Shown here piece by piece: positions 9,548 through 19,302 of a DNA stretch of 64,000 nucleotides. Made by a program: the position numbers and the translations under genes. This stretch comes from a virus. Where the stretch lies: the IMG/VR virus record IMGVR_UViG_3300031957_001682, positions 43,633-107,632 of that record, one strand, 5' to 3'. Within the stretch, counting starts at the first letter, position 1; every line of letters begins with the position of its first letter. Under the pieces are notes generated by a model that worked only from the letters and a program-made list of their open reading frames with translations, had not been told where the DNA came from and made no database searches.

Positions 9548-10845
9548 CAAAGTCCCTCCGCATATCCACCTATGGTATCAGCATCCAAGCCCCACTTAGT
9601 CAAGAGGTTGTCGGCCTTCTTTTTATCATCTTTCCAATTACTGAAAGTGACAAGTTTTTGTAATTCGTTTTTTCTCATTTTATCTTTAGAGTCAATAAAA
9701 GTCAAAACAGCCTTTGCTTGCAATGATTTCATTTTCAAGTGAGGTAAGATTCCTTTGAGTAATTGTCGTAAATCATCCTTTGATTGAAAAACCAATCTGT
9801 GAAGACTCCGATTACTGTTTTTATGAATTTTTTGATTCAAAACTAAGCGACCACAACCAAGGGCTTTGTGTAAGTTTTCACAGTGGTCTTTACCCCTTTC
9901 TCCTGTAGCAACAAATGTTGCTCTTGGCTCACCTCTTTCGCTAATAAAAATACTTCCATCAGCATCAAGAAAACCAGCCGCATACGCCCAAATATCCTTG
10001 ATAATTAAACCATCAGTGCCCATTTTTAAAAATTGTCCACGAGTCGGTGAACGATAAATGTCGAGTTCTTCGCCGTACATTTTGATAAGCATACCAAGTT
10101 TACTGGGAGTAATGGACTTGTTTAAGACACCAACACCACGACGCACAATCTCACGGCTACTTAATTCACCGCTTTTTTCTAATTGCGTCGAAGCAAACTC
10201 TAAAGTTGTTTTATCGTCTTTTGAAATAGAATCAATTTGATGCAAAGTTTTTCTCCACATCTTTTGAGCATCTTTACGCATTTGCATTGCGTCAACCCAA
10301 TTTTCTTGTTCATCAGTACCCCAATCATCAAGTTCGTTTAGCATTGAAAGTACAGAAGTAGCCTTCAAAAACATTTGACATGCTTGTTGTAAACCGGTAC
10401 TTCTTGACTCACCAAACTTTCGCAGTGATTTTAGTGAGCGGTCATTTATTCCCATGTATCGTATGGTGTCTTGCAAACCGTCACTCCAAGTTAAATTATT
10501 GATTGTTGCTTCAACTTCCATTGCTTTAATAGTTCTCACATCATCAATAATAGCATCAATCATATCTCGATTACTTTTGTCGTTTCTACGCATTTTTCGA
10601 CACATACGAATAATTGAGTCGGCATCTTTACCGTATGTAGCCTCAAGCCACCCATCACCATTTTTTGGAAAACCGTATGATTTTATGTCTTCTTTGATAA
10701 ACAAAGACGACTCCTTGACTACAGGGATTTGTTTATTGTAAAAATGTGGATGTTGTGCTAATGTGTTAAACACGCTTTTGGTGAAATCATCGCCATTAAT
10801 TTGTGGAGTATCATACTCATCACCGACAATTGCACTACCCCACAT
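9547..10845 (-). CDS. Structural-arm protein with C-terminal LAGLIDADG domain
   Basis: 432 residues between portal and the DUF5872 gene. Residues 1 to about 280 are helical and unrecognised, with the character of a head or portal-associated protein. Residues 287 to 301, AYAAGFLDADGSIFI, are a clear single LAGLIDADG motif, followed by a basic region (RGEPRATFVATGERG, KALGCGRL) like a LAGLIDADG homing endonuclease half-domain running to the C-terminus. The domain is fused in frame and not split by an intron. It may be an intein or homing-endonuclease relic adopted by the host gene, or an active single-motif endonuclease acting as a dimer. Confidence 0.75.
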   Translation of the reverse strand: MWGSAIVGDEYDTPQINGDDFTKSVFNTLAQHPHFYNKQIPVVKESSLFIKEDIKSYGFPKNGDGWLEATYGKDADSIIRMCRKMRRNDKSNRDMIDAIIDDVRTIKAMEVEATINNLTWSDGLQDTIRYMGINDRSLKSLRKFGESRSTGLQQACQMFLKATSVLSMLNELDDWGTDEQENWVDAMQMRKDAQKMWRKTLHQIDSISKDDKTTLEFASTQLEKSGELSSREIVRRGVGVLNKSITPSKLGMLIKMYGEELDIYRSPTRGQFLKMGTDGLIIKDIWAYAAGFLDADGSIFISERGEPRATFVATGERGKDHCENLHKALGCGRLVLNQKIHKNSNRSLHRLVFQSKDDLRQLLKGILPHLKMKSLQAKAVLTFIDSKDKMRKNELQKLVTFSNWKDDKKKADNLLTKWGLDADTIGGYAEGL

Positions 10846-10870
10846 ATTGGCTACCTCATTGTCCTATCAT

Positions 10871-11605
10871 TTAGAGATTCCTATGATGTTGAAACACAGG
10901 AATTTTAGTATCTCCATGACCCATTTGACGAAGGGCTTCCATACGATGACCACCTTCTTGCATTCCAGTGTAATTATTATTGTTAAAACTTAACTCCGGC
11001 ATACCTATTGGCATCCCTGCTTTTATTCCCTCTATGATTCGAGCGATGTTTTCACGGCTTCCTCCTTGTGAGGTAAACTGGCGACCATCCCATCTGTATT
11101 CAGCATCTCTTCCCCCTACGGGTGGTTCATTGTGTTCTTCTGCACCTTGTCCTACAATGTCAAAATAATCATTCGGTGTCATTTGAGTAATTTTATCATT
11201 TTTACCATAAGCATAAGGTTGACCACCAATCACGGGTTCGGAGAAATCCATATTGTAAGCCATTCGTACACCCGGTATATCAGTATCAACAATAGGTGCT
11301 TTGACTAAGACGCTCTTGACAATTGTAGGTTTACCGCCTACGCCTTGTTTTTTTGCACGCTTGCGTTTGGTAGCGGCTTGCTTTTGACCCTCGGACATTG
11401 AGCCGCTGGTCTTAGGTGTTTTACTTGATACTTTGACGGAAGGACGACACTTTGGATAACCCTTGCTTGATTTACTTGCTTTAGAACGCCCACATGGTGG
11501 GTGCTTGCCGTCTTTGTCTTTGCGTGACACATCAACCCACTTTTCTTTGAACCAACGGTTCAAATCCTTAACGATGAGAACATCGTAGCAGGTACATCGA
11601 GTCAT
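10871..11605 (-). CDS. DUF5872-like plus ParB/sulfiredoxin-like protein
   Basis: 244 residues. The N-terminal half has the basic pattern of DUF5872 as seen in viruses: RWFKEKWVDVSRKDKDGKHP, GYPKCRP, then TSGSMSEGQKQAATKRKR. The C-terminal half ends in EGGHRMEALRQMGHGDTKIP, which resembles the ParB/sulfiredoxin-type nucleotide-binding core (GGHR..AL...G...IPV). It may be a DNA-associated virion protein. Operon neighbours are small Cys-rich proteins upstream and the LAGLIDADG fusion downstream. Both domain calls come from pattern recognition only. Confidence 0.6.
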   Translation of the reverse strand: MTRCTCYDVLIVKDLNRWFKEKWVDVSRKDKDGKHPPCGRSKASKSSKGYPKCRPSVKVSSKTPKTSGSMSEGQKQAATKRKRAKKQGVGGKPTIVKSVLVKAPIVDTDIPGVRMAYNMDFSEPVIGGQPYAYGKNDKITQMTPNDYFDIVGQGAEEHNEPPVGGRDAEYRWDGRQFTSQGGSRENIARIIEGIKAGMPIGMPELSFNNNNYTGMQEGGHRMEALRQMGHGDTKIPVFQHHRNL

Positions 11606-11770
11606 TCAAAGTACACCGACCATTTTCTTAATGTCTTTTTGCTTGTCAATAAGAGCGTAACAGGGACACTTCGGAGAAGAAGCAGAACACTGCATAACAC
11701 CTTTAATCATGCAAACACATGGTGTTTTTTCGGTTCCACCACAGCAACAAGATTTTCTTTTAAGTTTCAT
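11606..11770 (-). CDS. Tiny Cys-rich protein
   Basis: 54 residues with CCCGG, CVC and CPCY clusters, compatible with zinc binding. The ATG overlaps the stop of the upstream 63-aa gene, and its own stop abuts the start of the DUF5872-like gene, so it is part of the same tight operon. Confidence 0.6.
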   Translation of the reverse strand: MKLKRKSCCCGGTEKTPCVCMIKGVMQCSASSPKCPCYALIDKQKDIKKMVGVL

Positions 11771-11958
11771 TTTTTCTTCCCCTTCTTCTTACCTTTGAAC
11801 TTACCTTTGCAATATTGAACAGCCCATCCATTTGCATAGGCTGATGGGTAAACATCGAACTTGCGCTTTGCCGCCGCTTTACCAGCGGGACACAGTTTCT
11901 TTTCTAATGCATCCCACGCTGTTGTCATTCCGACACAGTGACCGCAATAGCAACTCAT
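11767..11958 (-). CDS. Small conserved viral protein (FDVYPSAYANGWA family)
   Basis: 63 residues. The central stretch CPAGKAAAKRKFDVYPSAYA is a pattern I recognise from many marine viral proteins of unknown role; the tail is polylysine (GKKKGKKK). CYCGHC at the N-terminus may bind metal. GMTTAWDALEKK at residues 10 to 21 weakly resembles the EPMxxAWxxLLK tag of neighbouring virion proteins. Start taken at MSCYC because it gives a one-base junction with the upstream gene. Confidence 0.65.
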   Translation of the reverse strand: MSCYCGHCVGMTTAWDALEKKLCPAGKAAAKRKFDVYPSAYANGWAVQYCKGKFKGKKKGKKK

Positions 11959-11959
11959 A

Positions 11960-12436
11960 TCAATCACTTCTTTGCGTAAAAGGATTTGGTGGGTCACTAA
12001 AATCTAAGACTCTTTCTTTAGCATGTTGCGGAGGGGGTGCTTGTGGCATCGTACTTCGAGTCATCTGTCTTTGTTGAGCGAAAGATGCTGGATTGATTGT
12101 ACCGCCGGGCGTTGAAGGTGTGGTAGGTACATCATCACCAAGTTCCGGTGATTTAGTTTCATTCTTTTCTGCATTAGGGTCATTTACATTTCCCATTTGC
12201 ATACGGGCTTGTTGATGTTCTTCTCTCCCTGCTCGCATTCGTGCAATAGGAGTTGAAAATGGTTTACCTGTTTTATCAGTTTCTTTCATCTTCAAAAATT
12301 TCCAAGCGTCACCCATTGGGATTGCTTTCTTTTTGCTGTCCGGGTCTGCTGTTTTTTCCGGCGACTTAGGCGGCTTACCACCAAGTGCAATTACAACAAC
12401 CATGCCTTTCTTTTTCTTTTTATCGTCTTCTTTCAT
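11960..12436 (-). CDS. Disordered virion-arm protein with AWxxLK tag
   Basis: 158 residues, ATGA overlap with the stop of large terminase. A lysine-rich N-terminus, Pro/Thr/Gln-rich middle and no globular domain point to disorder. IPMGDAWKFLK (12290 to 12322) is one copy of the peptide tag found in other virion-arm proteins here. Function unknown; tag and position suggest a virion or head-assembly protein. Confidence 0.65.
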   Translation of the reverse strand: MKEDDKKKKKGMVVVIALGGKPPKSPEKTADPDSKKKAIPMGDAWKFLKMKETDKTGKPFSTPIARMRAGREEHQQARMQMGNVNDPNAEKNETKSPELGDDVPTTPSTPGGTINPASFAQQRQMTRSTMPQAPPPQHAKERVLDFSDPPNPFTQRSD

Positions 12437-13923
12437 GGTACTAACCATCCGTCGCCAGTTCCTTTATTTCGATGTGGCATACCACCGATGTACTCATCGA
12501 GTCCCGGTAGTATGTCATCGAGTAGTTGCACTGAACCTTTGAACTCTTTTGTTCCCCAGTTCGCTAAAGCAAGTGCCATTGCCAAGTCATCGTGAGTACC
12601 GACCGATTCAAGTCGCCCATTCTTTTGCATACCGAATCGGTTCAATTCTTCTTCTAATTTGTGAGTGAATGTACGACTTCGCTCATCACCATACGGCAAT
12701 TGAATGTGTCCTTGTTCAAAAGCCATAAGCAAAGACATGAACATACTTTCTTTGCGCTGGCGTGTTGTCATAAAAGTACGAATAGGAATATCGTTTCTCA
12801 TGTCTTGAAGTTCAGCGGCAAACATTCGCTGGAAGTTGTTTCCTTCAAGTTCAATCAAATCCGGCTGGAAGCGATTGTTAAGAGTGAGAATGTGTTTTTT
12901 CTGTGCTAATCCACCAAGTCCTTTTTCGTGAACGATACCGACAATTTGCTTTATGTTTTCACCGGGTGGTGTACGAAGCACAAGCATGGCTGTGTAGTCA
13001 GCGTTCTTATCCGAAGCAATCGCTGTGTCCCATCCAATGAAGTGCTGTCCGAACACACCAGCGGGATTACCTTCTTCGTCGTATTCGGTATCAGCCCTGT
13101 CAAGTAATACCAGTTCATTGTTGCGAGCCTCATTTAGAATTGTAGCAGGGAACATACTCGCAACATCGTGAATAGGTTCACACAAATACTCACGGCTGAA
13201 TTGGATAGCGGGCATGGACATACGCCGTTGCTCAAGTGCCTCAAGATTCCACCGTTCCGGCCAAAGCGCATTACCTTCCCCATCAATAGCAGGGTATGTT
13301 TCGACACGGAATGTTTCTTTTTGCTCAAGTTCTGCGTACAAATCGTTGTACGAAAACGGTGTACCGACCATCATCAAACGAGAAGAGTGGTGCAGAACAG
13401 GCAAAAGAACACCATAGAACCAGTCAGCGGCACGCTGTAGTTCTCCACCTGTAGTACCCCAAAGAATATCGTCGCAAACGACCACATCGGGGTGGAAACC
13501 ACGGGTAGCACCACCAACGGACTTAGCCATCAATCGGCTACCGTTAGTGAACTCAAAGTACGACTTAGCCCACGGTCGGCCACCTTCGGGCTTGAGGTGT
13601 CGAAGAATATCGGATGATTCAATGTTGTTGCGAATAAATCGCATGTGTTCAAGCGTCTGTTCAAGAGAGTGAGAAAAAATCATGATGTGTGTACCGGGTT
13701 TGAAAGCGGCAATCCAAAGAGCATAGGCCATGAACAAAGTGGATTTACCGTGGTCACGACTCGCTTTAACACAGTAGTATCGGTGTTCGTTCAATCCTGT
13801 TTCCCAAGACTCGTGGTGATGACTGTAATGAAAGCCCAAAATTTCTGTAAAGAAATACTTGAATGACTTGGCCGACATTTTGCTATCCATCTCGTGGATA
13901 AACGCATTCATGTCCTCTCCCAT
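12433..13923 (-). CDS. Large terminase subunit (TerL)
   Basis: 496 residues. Packaging motor ATPase and headful nuclease. Walker A is ASRDHGKST (K60), Walker B DVVVCDDI (D151, D152). The RNase H-like nuclease half shows GWDTAIASD, LIELEGNNF and THDDLAMALA with the expected acidic residues. ATG at 13923 is preferred because it has a GGTGA site 6 nt upstream and clears the previous stop by 4 nt; the frame could be extended upstream only by overlapping that gene. The downstream gene is coupled by an ATGA overlap. Confidence 0.95.
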   Translation of the reverse strand: MGEDMNAFIHEMDSKMSAKSFKYFFTEILGFHYSHHHESWETGLNEHRYYCVKASRDHGKSTLFMAYALWIAAFKPGTHIMIFSHSLEQTLEHMRFIRNNIESSDILRHLKPEGGRPWAKSYFEFTNGSRLMAKSVGGATRGFHPDVVVCDDILWGTTGGELQRAADWFYGVLLPVLHHSSRLMMVGTPFSYNDLYAELEQKETFRVETYPAIDGEGNALWPERWNLEALEQRRMSMPAIQFSREYLCEPIHDVASMFPATILNEARNNELVLLDRADTEYDEEGNPAGVFGQHFIGWDTAIASDKNADYTAMLVLRTPPGENIKQIVGIVHEKGLGGLAQKKHILTLNNRFQPDLIELEGNNFQRMFAAELQDMRNDIPIRTFMTTRQRKESMFMSLLMAFEQGHIQLPYGDERSRTFTHKLEEELNRFGMQKNGRLESVGTHDDLAMALALANWGTKEFKGSVQLLDDILPGLDEYIGGMPHRNKGTGDGWLVP

Positions 13924-13927
13924 TGTA

Positions 13928-14758
13928 TCACCGTGTCTTAATATACATGAAAGCGGCGAGTTCACCAATTTCATTTGGTGTCATTTTGTAAAGATTATCG
14001 GGTCCGAGTAAGTCGAATAACATTCCATTAAACGCTTTGGTGGGCATCAATACAGGTCTTGGTTGTCCGGTCACGGGGTCTATGGATGCTTGATACTGCG
14101 CCATCCCCGATGGATTCATTTGTTGTTGAACGGTACTTGCCATATTTGACTGATTCAATACATTGGGAGGTAGTGGTGGATTCATTTGTTGTTCAACGGT
14201 ACTTGCCATATCTTGCTGATTCAATACATTGGGAGGTAATGGCACAGCAGGTGCGGCAGTTGCGGCAGGTTGGGGTAATGCAGGTATGGGTGCGGCAGGT
14301 GCAGATGCTACAGGTGCAGGTACGGATGGTGAAGTTGATACATTTACAAGACCAGTGGATGAAGGTAATGGTACTCCACCTTCATTTGCCGCCATACCCG
14401 GAGCGGGTAATGGGATAGAATTGGGTTTAACCCCGACATGAGAATTTCCTTCAATTTGTCTTGCTGTGAATGCCCCTGTTGGGTCAAGTCCTTGATAGGT
14501 GTACCCTGCTCCAAGTGGAGCGGCTATGTTGCCACCTTGCATTGCATCAGCGGTGCTTAAAGCAGTAGCCCCTAAAGCCGCACCTTTACCAGCAAGTCCA
14601 GCAAGTCCAACCAATCGACCTGTTCTGCTAACTTTGGAACCGGGTTTTGTACCACGACCACGAACCGCATTGAACAAATCCATTGCCGAAGGACTACCTT
14701 GACCCACTGTTTGAAATTGAGTCACATCTGCTTTTACCAAAACTTTGTTGCTCACCAT
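13928..14758 (-). CDS. Low-complexity virion-arm protein with internal duplication
   Basis: 276 residues, rich in Ala, Pro, Gly and Gln. An N-terminal basic part is followed by a small-residue segment (GLAGLAGKGAALGATAL) that could be a glycine-zipper or membrane-active helix, then a Pro/Ala linker. Two 22-residue direct repeats (PLPPNVLNQ..MASTV.QQMN) come from a 66-bp tandem duplication. Directly upstream of TerL. No family; virion protein by context. Confidence 0.65.
   Translation of the reverse strand: MVSNKVLVKADVTQFQTVGQGSPSAMDLFNAVRGRGTKPGSKVSRTGRLVGLAGLAGKGAALGATALSTADAMQGGNIAAPLGAGYTYQGLDPTGAFTARQIEGNSHVGVKPNSIPLPAPGMAANEGGVPLPSSTGLVNVSTSPSVPAPVASAPAAPIPALPQPAATAAPAVPLPPNVLNQQDMASTVEQQMNPPLPPNVLNQSNMASTVQQQMNPSGMAQYQASIDPVTGQPRPVLMPTKAFNGMLFDLLGPDNLYKMTPNEIGELAAFMYIKTR
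14114..14245 (-). repeat. 66-bp tandem duplication
   Basis: Two nearly identical 66-bp units in frame inside the Pro/Ala-rich gene encode two copies of a 22-aa block. The few differences between units suggest a fairly recent duplication. Confidence 0.75.
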
Positions 14759-14759
14759 A

Positions 14760-16961
14760 TCACCCCATGTTTGTTTTTATGACTTTGATAATCTTAGCAT
14801 CAACATTGTAGGACTTAGCGATGTTGTGCCAATCTCCCATTGTTTGATTGATTGTCACGACCTCACTTGCGGTTAGCCCGACATGTTTCGCCAGTGCGTG
14901 TGGATTGTTAAGATTACTGTTAATTTTAATCCCCTCGAATCCGGCTTCTTCTTGTTGCATTCGCTCTAATGCTTTCATCACTCGGTCCATTACCGGTAGG
15001 TGTGCATCTTCGCTTCTTAGGTACTGGTCAAGTAATTGCTGTCTTGGGTCGGAAAGTGATTGTTGCGCCCTTCTTTCAATCGGTGTTAAAAATTCATCCG
15101 GTGCTGGACTTGCTCGACCTCCACCACCAGCAACCATCATTTCTCTAAATTGCTGTGGTGTTTGATTTGCAATCTGTGGTCTAACTTGCTGGAACCGTGG
15201 GTCAAGAGGCGTAGCCGGTGGGCCTTGTGGTCTTACCGCTACAGGAGGAAGAGGTGCCGCACCGGAGGGAGGTGGTGAAGAAACCGGAACCTGCGAAAGA
15301 GCGGAAGCAGGGGATTCCGGTGCGACTGTATCACCACTTGGGCGAATTGGCATGGCTGTACTTTCTGCAAAGTCTTCCATAGGGTGTAGGTATGCATCCA
15401 TGTGAGGGTCGAGTGTGGCATCAACTCCTTCTTCGGGATAATCTAAAAATTGCATATTTTTTGCTGGTTCTGTTTTTATGTCACCAATGGGCATTTTTAC
15501 TGGCAAACCCTGTGATTCTGCTTGGTGGTCGGCTAATGCTTCGATAATACCACGAAAACGCTCGACTTGACCCATAAGCCGCTCATCGTATCGTACACCA
15601 AATGCGTTTAACTGCTCACTGTCAATTGAATGATTACTCAAATTACTTCGCTCGGAGTCATCATCACTTAGACCGGACCTGTGAGCGAGTGCCATAAGAC
15701 GGGCGGCAGTGGTGTCTTTTCCTTTGCTACCACCCCTACCGGGTTTGAAATGACGACTTTGTTCATCATAGGACAAACCTTCTTCTCCTTCACCATAGAT
15801 ACCCATGAGGCTATTGAAATGCTTGTTAAAATCACCTTGACCCGGCCTACCAAACAAATACATCATTGCTGGTACATTTGCCATATCTTGAATTAAACTT
15901 CTTCGTAGTTCACTATCTTGAAGAATGACACGAAGTGGGCGTTGAATCATTTCGGGACTCGCTAAAGTGCCCACATTGATTGTAGCGGGTACATCGGGAA
16001 TTGCATCTATGTTGCCCAAAGCGTTTGTAATGGCCCTTTCAGCCATTTGATATAATCCATTTTTGTGTTCCCAACTACCTTTTTTTCCGGCTTTTTGTCC
16101 ACTTGCTTTTGTGTTAGGATAAAAGAAAATGTCCGGTAGGTGGTGAGTAGTTGATTCAGTGTGTACCGCAGTTTGTTCACTGAAATAATCATCGGGTGCC
16201 CTTGACATGTGTTGTGTGCTTATTTGATTCGGATGTTCTTGATATGAAGCATCAACTCGACCTTTAGGTGCTGTTTCACGAGCGTAAATGTAAGGTCTTT
16301 TTACAAAAGTTAAATCCGATGATACTTCAAATGGAACTCCATGTTCTCTTTCAAGAATTTGACCAAGTTCGTGATTAAAAGGAATAGAATATGATTCAAT
16401 AAAACGACCCATTGGGGTATAGTTTTTGTCACCGGGGGTGAAATTTTTGTTAGTGTAAGTGGTAATCAAAGAACCATTTTTGGTTTTTGTTGGGCGTTCG
16501 GAGTGGCCTTCTGTGCTGTCACCCGGAGGTAGCATTCCAGCCCTAATTTTTCTCCACGCCATGTTGTCAAAAGGTGGTAATGCGTGCATTCCATTATTCT
16601 TATCATCATCACCTTTGTGACTTGTATGGTTTTGATTAAACAATTGAATTGCTTTGTTAATCAAATCGACAGGATGTGCTTTGATACCATGTTTTTCTAA
16701 AAACCACCCTAAGCGTGTAGCCGCCGCATCAATACCGTGTTGATAACTTCCCATTGGTGTGTTGTAGTGTAGTTCACCGTGGTCACCCGGAGCAAACTCA
16801 CCTTCAAGAATTTCTCCTTGAGCATGTGCAAAGGCGGGTACATCTTCTTCTGTAGGTGGTCGAAACGCTGTTGCCGGTGGGTTGCGAATCATTGCCGCAC
16901 CCTGTGGGGTAAAATGCTTCATTCCCCATGCTTTAATCAATGGAAAACGAACAGGTATCAT
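14760..16961 (-). CDS. Large hypothetical virion-arm protein
   Basis: 733 residues. No recognised fold. The N-terminus RFPLIKAWGMK (residues 5 to 15) looks like a degenerate copy of the PxxxAW tag found at the N-termini of other genes in this arm. The body is polar; a Pro-rich linker lies at about residues 540 to 590, and a helical C-terminal domain (QLLDQYLRSEDAHLPVMDRV onward) ends in a possible small HTH-like fold. Start ATG overlaps the stop of the upstream gene by 4 nt. Likely a virion or ejected protein. Confidence 0.65.
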   Translation of the reverse strand: MIPVRFPLIKAWGMKHFTPQGAAMIRNPPATAFRPPTEEDVPAFAHAQGEILEGEFAPGDHGELHYNTPMGSYQHGIDAAATRLGWFLEKHGIKAHPVDLINKAIQLFNQNHTSHKGDDDKNNGMHALPPFDNMAWRKIRAGMLPPGDSTEGHSERPTKTKNGSLITTYTNKNFTPGDKNYTPMGRFIESYSIPFNHELGQILEREHGVPFEVSSDLTFVKRPYIYARETAPKGRVDASYQEHPNQISTQHMSRAPDDYFSEQTAVHTESTTHHLPDIFFYPNTKASGQKAGKKGSWEHKNGLYQMAERAITNALGNIDAIPDVPATINVGTLASPEMIQRPLRVILQDSELRRSLIQDMANVPAMMYLFGRPGQGDFNKHFNSLMGIYGEGEEGLSYDEQSRHFKPGRGGSKGKDTTAARLMALAHRSGLSDDDSERSNLSNHSIDSEQLNAFGVRYDERLMGQVERFRGIIEALADHQAESQGLPVKMPIGDIKTEPAKNMQFLDYPEEGVDATLDPHMDAYLHPMEDFAESTAMPIRPSGDTVAPESPASALSQVPVSSPPPSGAAPLPPVAVRPQGPPATPLDPRFQQVRPQIANQTPQQFREMMVAGGGGRASPAPDEFLTPIERRAQQSLSDPRQQLLDQYLRSEDAHLPVMDRVMKALERMQQEEAGFEGIKINSNLNNPHALAKHVGLTASEVVTINQTMGDWHNIAKSYNVDAKIIKVIKTNMG

Positions 16962-18625
16962 CCCATGTGCCCCCGCTTTGAAGTAAGATAACCAGCGGGG
17001 TCAAGTCCTAAACGACTTGAATTGGTTTCAAGATTTTGAGTAGGACCGTCATTCTTCTCATCTTCATCTTCATTCTGTTGCACACCGGCTGGATGCGCTG
17101 GCACTGCCCCTTCTTCAAAAGCCGACGCTGTACCCGCTTTTTTCATATTGGCTTTTTTTCTTTGAAGTTCAATTAACTGCCTCATCAATTGAAGCATTTC
17201 AACACGATTAGCGTGACGATTACCTTTGAGTAAATCACTTTCAGTACGCTCTTCACTCATCATCATTGTTGACGATGGTGCTGGCATACTCGGAACGCTA
17301 CTCATCGGTGGAGCCATCTGTGGCATTTGTGGCATGGCTGGCACACGAGGCATACGAGGCACACGAGGCATACGAGGGCGGCGCATTCTTCGGAGAGAAG
17401 GCTGTCGCATTTGTCCCGATTGACCCGGTAATAGACCAGTTAAACGCCCAGCACCAGTTGGTCCAGCAGTAAACGACCTTGCGCTGTGACGAGCGTGTGG
17501 AGAATATGTGTTGCGAACACCACCAAGAATTTTTTGTGATTCTTGCTGGCCCATGTATTGACGGTATTTTTGTGGGTCTTTACTCATGGGTTGCTTAGTC
17601 GCAATACCACGGTGACTCATTTCAACAGACAAGTGAGGCTTCATCAAACCTGTTTTCTTTCCACCCTTGATACCACGCATTCTTGCTTTAAATCGCTTCA
17701 TGGTTGCACCAACACCACCGCTTTGCCCACCCGGTGGTTTCTTGAATTGTCCAGTTGAAGGGCGGAACTCTCTTCGTTTTTCACGGCGACGACGAGCCTC
17801 TATTGTACCCATTGTGTCACGCTTAAGTAGTGTACTCCAAGCATCAGCCATTGGTTCACTCATGGTAAAACTTGTTTCATCATTAAACGGTACATCAGTA
17901 AAATCACGATATTTACCTTCTATATCATCAAACGGAGGTTGTGCATCATCAACTTGAAAATTATGTAAATCATATAATTTCTCAAAAAAATCTTCACGAG
18001 ATGTAGCACTTGCTAAGTGGTTTATGTCGGGTTGTTGGAAATCATCTGCAAGACCCTCATACAAATGGGGGTTATCTATCTGTTCTTGAATCCAATTATA
18101 CCATTCGGGGTGAACATCATTACGATTTGGCATTTTGTAATCGTGTTTGTATTGATTTTCACCGGGATGAACCGTAGGTTCTTCTTTCAACAATGTACTC
18201 CAAGCACCATCCATCGGCTCGCCTGTTCTTACGGCTGAATTACCCGTACCCATCGCTGAACCTGTACCTGTCTTTGCACCTGTGGCTAAATCGAGTAAAT
18301 GTCCACGACTACCAGCCGGTCCACCTTGAAGCCCTATCTCACGCTCATCATCACGCTTGTTACCGTCATCAAGACCGGGTTCTGTTTCCAATCCCGCCCC
18401 TTGACCTAACCCTTGAGATGGTTTAATTTTGATGTGTTTGATTTCTTTGGCCTTTTTCTTAGCCTCTTCTTCTTTGAGTTTTTTTGCTTCTGCCCGCTTT
18501 TCATTATCTTCGGGTGAAGTAGGGTTGTATTTACCCTCATCTTCATTAGCAGAAGAATACATGTGAGATGATTCACTACGGGGTGCATACATGCGTGTGT
18601 CCGAACCTCGACCCATAACCATCAT
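16958..18625 (-). CDS. Disordered virion-arm protein with two EPMxxAWSTLLK tags
   Basis: 555 residues, highly charged and Met/Pro/Arg-rich. It carries two copies of the shared tag: GEPMDGAWSTLLK at residues 135 to 147 (18185 to 18220) and SEPMADAWSTLLK at 256 to 268 (17822 to 17857). After the second tag a strongly basic region (ARRRREKRREF, MKRFKARMRGIKGGKK) would bind DNA, followed by an MPRVPRMPRVP repeat. Each tag starts a different module, as in the 909-aa protein. Coupled by ATGA overlap to the upstream gene. Possibly a packaged DNA-binding protein. Confidence 0.65.
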   Translation of the reverse strand: MMVMGRGSDTRMYAPRSESSHMYSSANEDEGKYNPTSPEDNEKRAEAKKLKEEEAKKKAKEIKHIKIKPSQGLGQGAGLETEPGLDDGNKRDDEREIGLQGGPAGSRGHLLDLATGAKTGTGSAMGTGNSAVRTGEPMDGAWSTLLKEEPTVHPGENQYKHDYKMPNRNDVHPEWYNWIQEQIDNPHLYEGLADDFQQPDINHLASATSREDFFEKLYDLHNFQVDDAQPPFDDIEGKYRDFTDVPFNDETSFTMSEPMADAWSTLLKRDTMGTIEARRRREKRREFRPSTGQFKKPPGGQSGGVGATMKRFKARMRGIKGGKKTGLMKPHLSVEMSHRGIATKQPMSKDPQKYRQYMGQQESQKILGGVRNTYSPHARHSARSFTAGPTGAGRLTGLLPGQSGQMRQPSLRRMRRPRMPRVPRMPRVPAMPQMPQMAPPMSSVPSMPAPSSTMMMSEERTESDLLKGNRHANRVEMLQLMRQLIELQRKKANMKKAGTASAFEEGAVPAHPAGVQQNEDEDEKNDGPTQNLETNSSRLGLDPAGYLTSKRGHMG

Positions 18626-19302
18626 TCCACCCCCATGTTTGCTTCAAGTTGCTTTTTAATTCGAGTCCATGTTTCCGGGCTTTCTTTACTTAATTCGATT
18701 GACAACACATTGATTGTTTGATTAATTTGTTGTCCGTCGCTTTGTGCGCCCCATTGGTCTTGGAACCGAAGTAGGTCTTTGACTGTTTCTCGCACTTCTT
18801 TATGCAATATAACAGCATCCCTTACGAAGCCATCTTCGTGTACACTCCCCTCATCAAGTAATTCGGAAAGTTTATGATTTAATTTTTGAGCGTTTGAGCG
18901 TAGTAATTCAATTTCTCGACCTGCTGTAAGTGCTACTTCTAACGCCGCTGTTTTTTGCACCAGCGGTTGAAAGTGATTTTTCATGTGACTATACACTACA
19001 CTTTCACTTATTTCAAGAGCCGTAGCAATGGCATCAGTAGTTCCTCCATTGTTAAAATACTCAAATTCGTATTCAGCCCGATTAGGTGAAGCACATACAG
19101 GGCAAGATGGATTTGCCGCCATGTGGTATTCACCCATGTGATTACGATAATGACGGTCAGCGGTATTGGCTCGCCATCCCATGTTTTTATCCATTTCTTT
19201 AGGTGTGATGTGACCTTGTAAGAGTTGTTCTTCTAACTCATCACGGTCTTCATGAATGCACATTCGGCAAGAGCGTTTGACAACTTTATCACCGCCCTCC
19301 AT
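18622..19302 (-). CDS. Putative small terminase / Zn-HTH DNA-binding protein
   Basis: 226 residues. The N-terminal part has two Zn/HTH-like units: CRMCIHEDRDELEEQLLQGH with a helix-turn-helix, then CPVCASPNRAEYEFE followed by IATALEISESVVYSHMKNH, a good HTH recognition helix. The C-terminal half is coiled-coil and helical. Small terminase subunits usually combine an N-terminal HTH with a coiled-coil oligomerisation core, and it is transcribed with the packaging genes. Start taken at 19302 because a longer frame would run into the divergent gene at 19363. A virion-arm transcription regulator is an alternative. Confidence 0.5.
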   Translation of the reverse strand: MEGGDKVVKRSCRMCIHEDRDELEEQLLQGHITPKEMDKNMGWRANTADRHYRNHMGEYHMAANPSCPVCASPNRAEYEFEYFNNGGTTDAIATALEISESVVYSHMKNHFQPLVQKTAALEVALTAGREIELLRSNAQKLNHKLSELLDEGSVHEDGFVRDAVILHKEVRETVKDLLRFQDQWGAQSDGQQINQTINVLSIELSKESPETWTRIKKQLEANMGVE

